Source: Argentina anserina (Eukaryota > Streptophyta > Magnoliopsida > Rosales > Rosaceae). From it: a stretch of DNA of 64,000 nt. The notes under the pieces are model-generated. The model was not told the origin of the DNA and made no database searches. It worked only from the letters and a program-made list of their open reading frames with translations. Position 1 is the stretch's first letter; the number at the start of each line of letters is the position of its first letter. Positions 23,452 to 36,723 of this stretch are shown in pieces. The stretch is from assembly GCF_933775445.1 (NCBI RefSeq), contig NC_065876.1, forward strand, positions 9,176,001-9,240,000, read 5' to 3'. A program made the position numbers and the translations under genes.

Positions 23452-26400
23452 CAATGTTGGAAACTTCCTAGCTATCAGGAGACATTTTCTCCATAAATTC
23501 CGTACAGGCAGAAGTTCCCACCAAGAAGCTTCCAATATTCTTACACTACCAAGGCTATTATGGACAACCTACTAGCTATCTTCCTCAAAAAATTCCTGTA
23601 TGCTACATCTAAATAACTTTGAAGCTATATCGGCTGACATTGTAACGCCTCAACCACTATTTTCGCTTACAGTTTTTACCAATAGATCGAGATTTTCTCA
23701 CACTGCCGAGACTATTCAATAGGAAAAAGCTGCGTGAAGAATATCGACGCCTGGAAGTGGTGATTGGCAAAAGAAGAACAGTTTGACTCTTGAGATACCC
23801 AGATGGCACCAAACATATAAGGCCATATTATTGGGGAGTAATACAATGTCACAGTTGCAGGAAACATTGTTTTTCTTGTTAATCCTACCTAATTGGAACT
23901 GACAACTTGAATTGTATAGGATGGCTAATTCATTGGAAATCTCATAAGTCATAATGAACCTCCTCGAAGAACCTTTATCATTGGTTTAACGTCTTAATCA
24001 GTTTGAAGAAACAAAGTCGGCGTTAGTTTTCACCAAAGAGAGATCTAATCTAATTTGCTCTAGCTAGTATGAATCTTGGATGCTATAGAGGGTCTGTTCC
24101 TGTTTGTAAGTAATCAAAGCAATGGCAGCATTTGGCATGCATTTTGTGCTTTGGAGTAAAATTTAGGATGAACCAACCGTTGAAATTGATTTCTGGTTGA
24201 CCAAAAATATACAATTACAAGCTAGGTACATTTCCATCAGTTAATTAGTCATGAGTAATCACAAATGGTTGCTTGATTAATAAGGAGCATTTTAGTATTA
24301 CAAGATTCCTTGTTATCCATGAGAAACATTTTGTCTACCAAAAAAAAAAATGATGTGCAACATTTTATATGTATATATGATAAATACTGATGACAATCTT
24401 GGTCCCAATTCTTGGTATGACAAGTCCTCAAAACAATGATGGGATTTATTAGTGACTGACCAAAACCACCAATAGCTTGAAGTTGTCTTCTTTATTTAAG
24501 CAGCAGGCCAGTTGCTTGGATTAGGGTTTTGTTCATACACATTTGCCGCATCAGGTACCATTAGCAGCGACATCACAAAACAAAAGCGCAAGAAATCCGG
24601 CCAAGTGCTCCCAAAACTCGAAACTATCCTCATTATCGATCATGAAGCGAATAGCCGAAGCATCGATCCCATTCCAACATGACAAAGGCTGCAGCCTTGT
24701 GTTAGCTACTGTAAAGTAACTTGAGCCCGCGTGAGTCGCCAAAATTTGAACTTAATTGATTGGGAGAGCAGAGAGACCACCAAAATGAATGAGGGTCATT
24801 GCCAGAACTGGCAGCCTCTTAAGTTCTGATCAACTATAAGTAGAAAACTTCAAATACAGTAGCCCAAATGAGAATGTATCTGAATCATGGCCTGTATTAT
24901 GCTTAATATTTGGGCTAAATTAACTTGATCATGACAAAGTTAGCCTTGGTAAGCAAGAAAGAGCTGAGAGGCCCACTTGAATCAATTATATCAATTTTCA
25001 AACATAGCTGCTTAAACCCAAACTGTACGTGGCTGACCAACTAAATCATAGCTCTTAGATATTGATCCATCAAGGATTGAATTCTCTCATCACACTAATA
25101 TTGTCCCTTAATCAATCACCATAGGAAACACTAACTAACATCAGTAACATGTAAGTCTTGATGCAATTCAAAGATCTTGCTCTTACATGCACCCCTTAGT
25201 ATAGACCATGGTTGGGACATGGTCACACAAAGACCAAGATAAGAGACATCTCTCTTATATCTATAGCAGAGCAAATATTTCCCTCTAGGCGATGTTAGGC
25301 AGGTGATATGGAGGAGCTAGGCGAATACTAGGCGAGAGTTAGGCAGATGCTAGGCGGATTGGGTTTTCGGGGCTGATGGAGCTATATATCTATAGCTTTA
25401 GAGAGTGAAAGAGGGTTCGTGTACATACAGTTTTCATGGTGTGAACTGCTGGACAGTAAGTGTAGATCTAGATCCAAGTTGAATAGGAAAGTAGGAAACA
25501 CATATTTCCTATTCATTGCATCCCTGGAAGAGATTTGTGAAATAAAGTCCTTGTCATATATATAGTCCATAGAGATTCAAAGATGATTAGAACCGGAAAA
25601 AACCAGTAACATACAGATAGAGGAAAAACATATATATATAATAGGGGCTTGGATGAGACACAGAGATGAGAAGAGACTTGACCAACTAATCTTGACGGGT
25701 CTTCGACGTTGATACTTAATTAAGATCATCGATCGATCTGAACATGGGAGTGTAGTAGTAGTCAACAGTCGGTTTGACTGATACTCCAACTGGTCTCCGC
25801 CCCCGCCTAAATTCTCATACATCCGCGTGTTGTACGTATTGAGCTATATACAACTATTATTCTATATATAAATTCGTACCTGATACGTATAGTAATTCAC
25901 ATACGTACGTAGTCATCCCTATTAATTCCGAAAATAAATTCAAGGAGTCATTTCATACTCTCGTATTTAAATTTGATATATACGGGCATGGTGCATGCAT
26001 TTCATAATCTCAGCTTGAAGTGGCAAAATCTTATAGGACAAAGTGGATCTTAATTCAACTATAATATAAATGTTATCTTGTTCTAATTATTTATTAGTCG
26101 TTTCAAGAAAATTTTCTACAATTAGTTTACTTTCGTGTTTCATTGTCTGCTGAAATAACTTTGTTTCTGTTACAGTCAGGCTAGCATCTGAAAATAGGGT
26201 TTCATTCAACCAATGTAAAATAAGCTAATTATAAAAGTCGCATTTCCATTATGATTAAACAATGAAAAGGAGATGAAAAATGATGCCAAAACTTGCAGGC
26301 CAATAATACTGGGAAAGAAATAAAAATAAACACAAACTTGTGGAAGCTAATGTGCATCGACTTCATCACCACATATTTTTCAATTGCTCACACAATTTAA

Positions 26401-29340
26401 TAATTAGTTGTTCTTATCTACGCTTCAATTTTTCTGGTGTTTTGGTAACGTATCTGTTAATTTGAAAAGGATATGCATTTAGTCTTTTGAATATTTTACT
26501 CATAATCCATGGCATTTTCTTTGGTCAATGTTTGTGGTCCTTTATTCGTGTTGATTTTTCTTATGTGCTCCCATGTGTGATCACTTCCAAAATTTCTACC
26601 ATCCTTGATCATTTTTTTGGTGAGACCATCTTTATTCACTTTGTTTACACAAGTTTTGAAAAAAAGGAAAACGAATCTTAAAATTTTCTCAAAATAAAGG
26701 ACAAAAACAGTAGATTTTTCTACCATTTTATGGTCGTGAGTCGTGACTCATGATAGAGTTTAGGTTATGAATAAGAGGGAAGGAAGAACAAAGAGGTTGT
26801 GTACATCAATGGTGAATTGGTGATCACATGGCGGCAAGTATATCCAAATAAGTGGAATGACATATTTTGGTTTCTGATGATGTGAGAAGGGAAATGACGA
26901 TCTAGAGTGGAATTGGGTGATGGCGCGCGCCATTGGGTTTGCGAACAAGAGGACTAGAGTTCTATCTAAGAATCAAATCACATATAGCTTCGTTTTTAAA
27001 AAATTGACAAAATCTACTTCATGAGGAAATCTATCTGATCGTAAAAATCATATATAACTTGACTCGATCAAACCACGAGATCTAAATATCACTCATTGAT
27101 CGCACATTTAACAATGGCTCATAACCTTGGCCACTACACCTTGATGACGAATGCCCACCAACCGCCTATAGGAATATCTTAATTTGATCATCCATGATAA
27201 AGTACAATTCAACGATCTGAAATTCTAAATTATGCTTGAAGTTCAAATGGCTGAAAAGTTTTCAGTTTATACACAATTCTAACTAATTATACATCCAAAT
27301 GCGATATTGTATGAACAGTTTTAACAATTTCCATTCTTGTTATTGTGAAGAAATCAAGAGTGTTGATATTTAACAGCAACGAGGAAGACAATGAACAAAT
27401 AGAGGATTACGTCGTGAGCAACATTGCTCCTCTCAAACTGTTAATGGGCCATGAATAGAAAAGGAAGAACACATAAATTCTGCATATTGCTGGTAACGAG
27501 TAGGGTTCGTGTATATTGGTTTTTTTCCCCGACAAGTTCATATATATTGGTGTCTGAAGTAAAGTTTCGCAATGAGGACCTTATATAATGATCGAGGACC
27601 AAGTACGTGACAACTTTTAAATGTATAGTTTTAGAGTTCGATTGATATTTCTAAGTTCAATATGCATGTCATTCAATCATTTATTTAAAAGTTTTTACTA
27701 AATCCTTATTATAAGGTATTTATTGGAAAATTATCTGAATCATGCATGAAGTTCAATTGGATGAAAAGTTTTCAATTTAGACATCCAAACACGATATAGA
27801 ATGAACAATTTTAATTCTTAACTTAGATGTAGGAAAGATTAAAGACATACGGAGATTTATCAAACCTCAGTCACTTTAAGGTGGACGATGTCATAATCTT
27901 GTCCAAAATCCAAATGAAGACAAGTTTAAAAAAGTCCAAAGCTGTTTGCCGGGCGTCAAATGCCAAATGGTAGTTAATATGGTTCTAAGTACATACGATT
28001 CCACTATGATAAAAAATAACTATTATCTCTAAACCGATAAGACCTAAATATATGAGATAAGCCTTCAACATGTGCAGCCACTGAACATGTTCCATATTTA
28101 TAAGCACGCTATAAACTTGAAGCACTTTTCTTTTAATTCTTTACCTCTTAATTTGAACCCCATTAACGCAATTGCTATGAGTATGATTTTATTTTAAGAC
28201 ATCGTCCCATTCACATGAAAAAGATTGGATAGTTTTTGTGCCACTTGATTTCTTATAACTTATTGTATGATAAATATTAATGTGTTAGACGATACTTGTT
28301 ACACACTTTTCGTTAGCCAGTGCTTGTTAGAGTACATATCTTTAGTTGAGTTTCATGTTATTATCTCAGGTGATAGTCAAATAAAACGTTCGACTTAAAT
28401 AAAAATAAAAATAAAAGCTTAGATTGCAACTTGATTTTGTTGGTCTAAAATTGCAATTCAGTAGTAACTCAAATCCTCTTCAAGTACTGATTACTTGCCT
28501 TGTGAGATCAGTGCACTAGTCTACGGTCTAAGACTTTGAGTTGTTATTGTTCGGGTATATATATGCTTATCGTTATCTGAATTTCCAGAACTCAAGCAAT
28601 TTCATTTTAAGTAACAATACATCACAGACTGAGAATTTTAGGTAGCACGTAAACCTATATAGTACATACATTCTTCTGTAATTAACACAAACACTGTATG
28701 CTAGCATCACTCATTATACAACGAAACTCACTTATCTTAAAGCAAGCTTAACTATGAAAACAACCATAGAAAAATCACGCAACAGAACTCACTTATTCTA
28801 AAGAAGTTCGCTTATTGCATCTAAGCTATTTTAGCTAGCTTTACTTCATTTCTTAACCACCAGTTTTTGGTCTAGTGATGATTATGCTTATCCTACCATG
28901 TACCAAAGGTCAAACACTTCTCATTTTAGGAGAAGCAGATGTCTAATTGCTCACTCCCCTAATTATAAGTGAAAGGAGAGTTGCACCTCTAAATGTGGAA
29001 TTATTATTGTGTGGAGATTCCTATTGCATATGAGACTTATCCTTCCATGATTTTATTTTTTAATTGGTATGATTTTGCTTTTTTTTTTTCCTTCTTGTAA
29101 ATATCTTTATCATTTTGTACCGTAACTCAGAAAAGTTGATGCCTACCCAAGCCCACACCCACCCCATCTTTTTCCCTTTTCTGGACTATTTCTTTCTTCA
29201 TGCCTTGGCAACCTAATTTTACTTTTCCATTCACCTACAAAACCATATATAAATAATAAAAACAATAATTACTTCATTTCACTTTTGCCCATATTTCAAG
29301 CAACAATATACTTTAGAAATGCAAGATTAAGAAAATCCCC
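23452..29340. other. Intergenic DNA without supported genes
   Basis: Nearly 6 kb of AT-rich DNA. The minus-strand frames at 24551-24742, 25577-25822 and 26496-26726 have no recognisable domain or splice context. A tandem-like TAGGCG pattern (unit about 11 bases) lies at 25285-25365. Two related blocks, 27231-27330 and 27741-27818, share TTGAAGTTCAA-TGG-TGAAAAGTTTTCA and look like copies of one decayed repeat. Confidence 0.4.
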
Positions 29341-29956
29341 CTACCCACTATATATAAAGTATAGTTATTTCTCACCGGATACCAACCAAAACCATACAAT
29401 TGGTATTTTAACCAAAGATGTTAGATAAATCATTACACATATTCAAAAAAAAATCCCCCATTTAATAATTCCATCTTTTCATTTCTCATTTCCATTTTTT
29501 AAATCACAATTCGGACAGTCTTAGGAAAGTTAGGCACCCAATAAGCTCAAAAACAAAAACAAGCTTTCTTATTATTATCTCACCAAATTGAAATCAGATT
29601 TCAAAGAAGCTCAAAAACTCATCTTTTCTTCTTCCCATCCCAAAACAAATAAAAATCCAATCTTTTTTTTCCAGAAAATAAAATTCAATCTCTTTGCCCA
29701 GAACCTTTGTTTCTCCAGCTATCAGTAAAACAACCATTCCAATTTTGTTGGCTTAATTTTCAGGTCAAAAGCTCTAGGAAGCTTTCAAACTCCTCAAATT
29801 TCAAGTCCTTTTTTTTCATTCAAAGGTCGAATTTTTGTTCCATTCTGGTTGTGCATCATTGAGTTGGGTGGGTTTAGATCAGTAAGTAAAAATGGGTTTC
29901 TGTTAAAAAAACTCTCAAAAAGAAACAAACTTTGGGGTTTAAGGTAAACTCTATCA

Positions 29957-30537
29957 ATGGAGGGAAGGGAAGCTGTCAATAGTAGTGGGGTTACAGTGGT
30001 GGGATCAGATGCTCCTTCTGACTACCACGTGGCGCCGAGGGTCGAAAACCCGGCCAATAACGCCGGATCAGCACCTGCGCCGCCGGTTGCGGCGGCGGTA
30101 CCGGCGGTGGCCGGCGGGGAGATGCCGGTGAAGAAGAAGAGAGGGAGGCCGAGGAAGTATGGGCCGGATGGGAGTGTTACTATGGCGCTGTCACCGAAGC
30201 CGATATCGTCAGCGGCGCCGCCTCCGGTGATTGATTTCTCGGCGGAGAAGCAGCCAAGGGGGAAAGTGAAGCCGGCCAGCTCAGTGAGCAAGACCAAGTA
30301 TGAGGTGGAGAATTTAGGTAATGAAAGATATATGCATACCCTTTTTGAGTTTTGAGTCAGTTTTATAGTTGGTTATGAGCTCAAAGTTGTGATTTTTAGT
30401 GATGTTTCTATGCGGGGATTGGGCAAAGATTTGAGTCTTTTTGTTGGGAGAGTCTGAGAATTTAAGAGGGAGTGTGAGGTTTGGGGTTTATGGGATTCTT
30501 GATTTAGTAGATGTGGGACCTGTGATTGGATGCTGTT

Positions 30538-30579
<42 letters not shown>

Positions 30580-33500
30580 TCTTGGTGTTTGTGTGGTGGT
30601 TCTGTAAAGATGAGTTTTGTGGGTTGGTATGGGAATGATGGAATCTTCTTGTTTTGGCTGTCCTTTGGCATTTCTCTCACCTCTTTTGAGCAATGAAATT
30701 TATGCCAGGTGCCAAGTTGTGTGCCTGCTAAAGTCTGCAAGTGATGGTGAACAGTCTACTTGGACTTGAAACCTGTCTTAAACTTGCTAACATGAATCTA
30801 GAGAAGGATATCCTCCCCTTCTCACACTCTTTGATACAGTTTTGGTCTTCTTGAAGATACCCAGCTCTGATTGTGTGTTGTATTGTGGGACTTGCATTAT
30901 TTGTTTCTCAGAATAAGACTGAATTGGTCTTTGGGTTTTTGTGTCATATCGTCTGCTGCTAGCTTTTACATTTGGGTCAGCTTGATTTATGTTTCTCTGA
31001 ATTGTTCTCTGCAAGATGTATGGTGGAATCTTTAATCTTAGCTATAGATCATCAGAAGTGTGCCACATGGAGTTTTGATTAATTGTTTTGGCTGTTAATT
31101 TTAATGACTTGAGTCAGTTTGTCTTTGTAAGTTTGTATGCAGTTGCTGGTTTTCTTTTCAGATTGATCGGTCATCTTAAATACATCTGTGTACGTTCCAA
31201 TCACTCACTGCATACGTTTTACAGATGCATTATAAATAGCTCGGCTTATATTTATCGTCCGTTCTGATAATCTTTCAATTTGGTACCCTATCACTGATAC
31301 AAGAATCTCAGGTCTTTCCTGTTGCTCTGTGCACTGGATATCTGGCATATACAGACTCATACTTCTTTTCATATATAATTTTGTTTGCATGATTAGTTTT
31401 TTTTTGAAACAAATAGGTAAGGAATTGAACCAATTTGGTTTTAGCATTAACGATTGCCACTATACTTCTAGGGCTGATTATCTTTCTACTGCCAAACATA
31501 AAGTCTGCTGGGAACATAAACCAGGCATAAAGTCTTCTGGGAACATGGGATCTGAATAAAACTCTCACACCATGTACTGTCTCACGGAAATTATAAGGAA
31601 TCTTTAATATGTTGATGTATAATGTATCCTCATTAAGCTAGTTTCTTGAAATTTTCAGTTACTTCCTAATATATCATGTATTGTTGATCCTGAAAGTGTT
31701 GTTGTTTGTTTTGTTGAGTTAGATATGCAATTGGCAGAAGTATAAGTCAACACTTGTTTCTGGTAAAACATGAGATTAAAGCTTTTCTAAGGGGACCTAT
31801 AAGATTGTTAATGATCTATGAATCAGTACTCGACAGTTTATATTACTTTCCTTTACTCTGATTTGGAATAAATTGATAGTGCAAATATCACAGAATCTAT
31901 CGCAAAGTGAGAGCTAATGTGAGATTTTCATTTGTGTAGGTGAATGGGTTGCCTGCTCTGTTGGTGCTAATTTTACTCCTCATATAATCAATGTTAATTC
32001 TGGAGAGGTAATTAACTTGAAAATTAAAGTTAACGTTAATGAGTATGTTACATTGTTTAAATAGCTGGAGATGCCATCATGAGTATTAGTCTCAGCAGAT
32101 GCCACTGATAACCAATATACATTTCAGATCTTCAGTAACTTCTTTAGTAGATTGTCTTTTTGTTTTTTTACTTCACCGAGTACTTAAGCCCTTAAAGTTG
32201 ACTTTTTCTGTATCAACTCTGGTTGTCTTAGGATGTCATGATGAAGATTATATCATTTTCTCAACAAGGTCCTCGAGCTATATGTGTGCTCTCTGCAAAT
32301 GGTGTGATATCGAGTGTTACACTACGTCAACCTGATTCTTCTGGTGGCACATTGACATATGAGGTGATCATTTTATCCATATTTTGTTGGTGGTGTCCTT
32401 CAGTGAGATAGTGGGGAATTTCTAAAGTGATTTGCATATAAATATTATTACTGTATGTTTTTAACTGTTCAGTAGTGTGCATTTTCCGTAATATCTAAAG
32501 CATAGTTTGAAACTTCTTGTTCCATGTTCATTATGGAATCGTAAAGTAAATTATTATCCCTTCAGAAGGCAAATAATAACAGCTGTTTTCTTTTCCTTTA
32601 AAACAAGAGCTCTTTTCCCTTAACTCTGTTATTGGAATGATGCCATGATATGCATGGGGAGGCTTAAAACCAGCGAGTTTGTCGTTGAACCCCCCATCTT
32701 TGGCGGATATTACTGTTCTTTTGTGGGGTTACTTGTGCATGATAGTCTGGACAAGACTGCTGAATGTCTAGCACTCTTGGTGCTGATACTGCCAGAGTGC
32801 CAGTGACTGGCAAAATTCTTGGGCGAGATTAGAATTGTGGTGTACTTTAATGTGCGTAATTAAAATCGAGACTAGGCATAGTTGTGCTTTTATGCAAACT
32901 TCACCATAGGAAAAAGCTGTGAGAATTTTGTTCGTCTTTCTGGAATTGACCTTCTAAAGGACAAAAATTGTGCATCACCGTTACATTAACGATTTTCACT
33001 AGGTTAACGTTGGCCATGCATTGATTATATCTCTTGTCAGCTTGTTGCAATCATTTCACCTATCCCCAAATGCGGCTCTATGATTTCTTTTGTCTGCATT
33101 CTCCAGTAATTTAATGACTTGGATTTCATCTGGTACTTCTTAACCATGGGACGTGTTTTCTGTTTCTATAACTTCCTATTTTTAATATCAATTTTCTTGC
33201 AGTTTATTGAACATTCTCTATTAATCATTGGCGGACATTCCATCCTTGCCTTTTTCTTTGCAGGGTCGCTTTGAGATACTGTCGTTATCTGGTTCCTTTA
33301 TGCCAAATGAAACTGGAGGGACAAGAAGCAGATCAGGTGGGATGAGTGTTTCTTTAGCAAGTCCTGATGGGCGTGTTGTAGGTGGTGGAGTTGCTGGACT
33401 ATTAGTTGCTGCAAGTCCTGTCCAGGTATGGTAATGTCTCTGGGGTCCTAATTTTATGGACAGAAAGATTAAAGAACCAAATAAGCAGGATGGTTATTAC

Positions 33501-33798
33501 TTGCCTATAAAATATGAAAATTAATACTACCATTATTCAATATTTCTTTCTTGTTTTGTAATAGGTTGTAGTTGGCAGTTTTCTGGCTGGAAACCAGCAT
33601 GAGCAGAAACCCAAGAAACAGAAACATGAATACATTTCTAATGCAACACCAACTATGGCTATTCCTGTTTCAAGTGCTGAGCCAAAACCAAACTTATCAT
33701 CTACGACTTCCTTCCGTGGTGATAATTGGTCTTCATATCCGTCCGATCATAAAAGTAAGACTGACATTAATGTATCAGTGCCCGGAGGTGTAATGTGA
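29957..33798 (+). CDS. AHL1: AT-hook motif nuclear-localized protein (AHL1-like)
   Basis: Five coding exons join to 318 residues: 29957-30317, 31940-32007, 32232-32363, 33264-33425 and 33565-33798, with consistent GT-AG phases. Residues 58-71 (VKKKRGRPRKYGPDG) form one AT-hook with the RGRP core that binds the minor groove of AT-rich DNA. Residues about 120-265 form the PPC/DUF296 domain, including the GRFEILSLSGSFMPNE core at 188 onward and GRVVGGGVAGLL, which mediates multimerisation. The N-terminus before the hook (SGVTVVGSDAPSDYHVAPR) and the C-terminal PKKQKHEY segment resemble Arabidopsis AHL1 from memory. AHL proteins act in the nucleus at matrix-attachment regions and regulate development. 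The leader is long: a TATATAAAG lies near 29350, 600 bases upstream. Intron 1 has a (GA)n run near 30540. Confidence 0.95.
30540..30578. repeat. (GA)n microsatellite in AHL1 intron 1
   Basis: A run of about 15 GA units followed by GGAGAGAG lies 220 bases into intron 1. Minus-strand open frames across it (poly-SLSLSL) are low-complexity artefacts. Confidence 0.9.
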
Positions 33799-35400
33799 CG
33801 TGTCCATGCTTATTTGTTGCAACATGAGGTTTCTCACTGACCACAACGGCAATTCATCTCCCAGTCTCCAACTGTTGGATCTTAATTCACCTTGTTTGTT
33901 GTCTGGAAACTCGTTGACTACTAGAGTCATCTAGCTTCATCTCGGGTTACCCCCAATTGATGTATCATTTAATTTTAGTAGCTTACTTAGGCTCTTGTTG
34001 CACTGCTGCTGTAGTGTGATGTAATATTAGCACCCCACCCGAATGTGACTCTTTGGATTGATGCAATGTGATGTAGAAGTTGGTTTGTGACAATCTCACT
34101 CTCTTGTCTCATTTGTTTGATTCTGTTGCTTCAACCCTGTGATTCTGATAGCCGAGAACAAAACATTGATTTTGAGGTTCGTGTTTTTAAAGATTTCCAG
34201 TCTCTTTCCGAACCCACAAAGCATAACAAACCCTGTCGATCAGCTCAAGTCAGCTGCCAATCAACATCAAGAGAAACTACTTAACATCTTGTTAAACAAA
34301 TCATAATGGAAGCAGCACCCAGCGGTCAGCTTTGAATAATCCCCATCTCTTTGGGACCTTAGATTGTGTGTGAACTTAAACAACAAAGTTGTGCCACTGG
34401 GAATCGCCCACTCAACTACTCAAGCACAGGTCGTTTTCAACGGAAACAATGGACATGCCTGGCACATAAAATTTCTGAGCTCAAGTGAACTCACAAGGTA
34501 AGCAATGAACTTTCTTTGCTCAAGTGAGCTCATTTTATTTTTTTATTGAAAAAAAAAACTCAAATTGAGAAACTAGTCTGTTGCAAATCGAACTCGAATA
34601 CACAACTTCTAGTCTATTTGCTATGTTTTCATTAAAAAAATGATTAAAGTAATCTTATTTCGATTGATATGTTTTGCCAAAAAAATATTTATTTAGAATA
34701 TTTTGCCGCCCAGATTTCATGGGCAATTGATTTGTACTTCTGTGTAATACTTATTCAATTCAATATGTCAACTTCAAAACATGCCCAAATCTGCTGCTGT
34801 TTTTGTCAACGACGTGGTTTCATGTCTCATGCAGAAATAGAACACTAAAGAAAAAACGGGAAGGCCTCCCATTTCCCATTGAATTTCCCAGAAACCTTGT
34901 GTAAAACCCCAAAATAGAAACTACTTGCTTACCAATATTCCCAAGTCACTTGTTCAATACCTCACAGGGTTCATAAAAGCTTATTCAGATACACAAATCC
35001 TGGGCAATTTCTTGCAAAGGTTAACAAAAAATCTTTACAATCATTGAGATATTAAACTATATCAAATTATGATCAGATTCACTTCCATAATACTCTACAT
35101 TCCAAGTGTACTGGCTTCATTAGTTTAATCATTGCCCAAATTAACACCCAATTCATACGTGGACTTGCTTGTGTTTTAGCTCCCTTCTAAGCTTCTAAGC
35201 AAGGAACTCATAAGCCCAGAAATGTTGTTATATGCTTGGAAGCTTTATTACGTAAGTTTTCAAAGAGATGATCAAGTTTTCTTCCCTTTTGACTTGGGTG
35301 AACCCTAAACCAGCTACATTTTAATGTGGAATGGGGTATGCTTATAATATACTCTTTCAAACTTTCTCGGAAAATCTCTGTATTTTGCATAGATGAAGCA
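33799..35400. other. AHL1 3' region and intergenic DNA
   Basis: The first 300 bases or so are probably the AHL1 3' untranslated region. The rest has short open frames with no domain and T- and A-rich stretches. A TATA-like CTATATATT near 35411 probably belongs to the next gene. Confidence 0.4.
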
Positions 35401-35486
35401 ATCATCAGCTCTATATATTTGTATGTTCGAAGAGGCCGGAGACTTCAGAATTAAACCGTCAACAACTATCTTTTGTAAACCAGGGC

Positions 35487-36047
35487 ATGAGGCTTGTTTG
35501 GGTGCCTAGGCCCGTGTTTCTGTTGTTCCTAGCCATTGTTCTCGTCCTAATCTTTTTATTTCAGTCGATTTCACAACAAAACAATCTTCAGTTCTCATCG
35601 AATCCTCTTTTTGTGTTTTCGATTTGTAACATCATAATTGTTGCCATCATTATTGGTGATCATCGACCATCTGGTGTGGAAGTTGACAGCATCTTACCAT
35701 TCCTATCCGGTTCAGCAGAAGATGCAACTTACTATAGTAAGGATGATGGTAGCAGCAAGCAGTACTGTAATATAGCTGGTCTTGTTAATAGCAGTGAGAA
35801 TGTTGACAATGATGTTGATGAAAGTGAAGAAAATACAAATTATGATTCTGATGGTTACGATGAAGATGACGACGACAATGGTAGCAGCGATGAAATTGGT
35901 TGGGGGAACACAGATGAATCTGATGATAACTTGGAGACGAGAGTCGAAGACTTCATCAACAGGGTTTACAAGGGATGGCAGGAAGAGAGGTTAAGGGATA
36001 GTCTGTACAGTCCCCTGCAATTTTTTGGTTACACCAATCCCTTATAA
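35487..36047 (+). CDS. DUF761-type small membrane protein
   Basis: A single-exon gene of 186 residues. The start at 35487 gives an N-terminus with two hydrophobic segments, about 8-26 (VFLLFLAIVLVLIFLF) and 42-58 (FVFSICNIIIVAIII). A strongly acidic Asp/Ser/Asn region follows at about 95-150. The C-terminal block EDFINRVYKGWQEERLRDSL resembles DUF761, found at the C-terminus of many plant proteins with the pattern EEFI-R-----R-Q. The function of this family is not established. TATA-like CTATATATT lies about 75 bases upstream. The gene is complete and intronless; product topology is inferred. Confidence 0.8.
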   Translation: MRLVWVPRPVFLLFLAIVLVLIFLFQSISQQNNLQFSSNPLFVFSICNIIIVAIIIGDHRPSGVEVDSILPFLSGSAEDATYYSKDDGSSKQYCNIAGLVNSSENVDNDVDESEENTNYDSDGYDEDDDDNGSSDEIGWGNTDESDDNLETRVEDFINRVYKGWQEERLRDSLYSPLQFFGYTNPL

Positions 36048-36723
36048 TATTTATAGTAAAACAGGACCTTCAAATTTTCTCCACACGGTAGATTAGATAT
36101 GTAGAGCAAATTAGCTTGTTTCTTTAAACCAAATTATCTCTGTAAAAGACCAAAACAAAAGTTTCTGCCTCTTAAAGTCTCCTTTCAACGAGAATAGACC
36201 TTCCTATATATAATGTTGTTTGTCATCTAAGCTTTTCCTTTTTATCCGTTGAGAACTTTTGTAAATAAGATTGTTATCATATAGTAATACACTGCTCTGG
36301 TTTGCTAATCTCAGACTCTTGTACTCTATAGTTAGGCTGACATGTGAATCAGATCATTAATGTGGCACACTAGTGACACAATATAAGCAGACATGATTAG
36401 TTCTGAAACCTGTAACTTATATCACTATTCAATTTTCTTTATCTAACACAAGCTTAAACACTTGATAGTCTTGAACCACTGGACTGTTCCATGTGGATGA
36501 ATTAAGTATTCATTAAGATAATGTTCTCTGGGAGGGTGTAAGAACGACACAACACCTTGTTATCAGAAAATAGTTGCATCATAAAGCCCTCGAAAGACAA
36601 TGAAAAATTTCTATGCAGCAATTCAGACTAGGTAGAAGATTCTACAACAGAAAAACTGTAACAGCAGAAACAATCTAAATACTGTAGTTAGCCAATTTGG
36701 CTGGTGAGAAGCCCAGACCTGTA
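36048..36723. other. Short intergenic stretch between convergent genes
   Basis: The likely 3' untranslated regions of the DUF761 gene (plus) and CLPR2 (minus) converge here. Poly-T and AT-rich sequence; no other feature seen. Confidence 0.4.

Noticed and set aside
19371..29340. Possible microRNA genes in the long intergenic stretches
   Set aside because: No well-known plant microRNA sequence was found by eye, and hairpin prediction cannot be done here.
30373..30740. Minus-strand frames with SLSLSLSL runs
   Set aside because: Translation of the (GA)n microsatellite inside AHL1 intron 1.
35782..35994. Second plus-strand frame of 70 codons (Met-rich)
   Set aside because: Shifted frame of the acidic region of the DUF761 gene; biased by repeated GAT/ATG codons.
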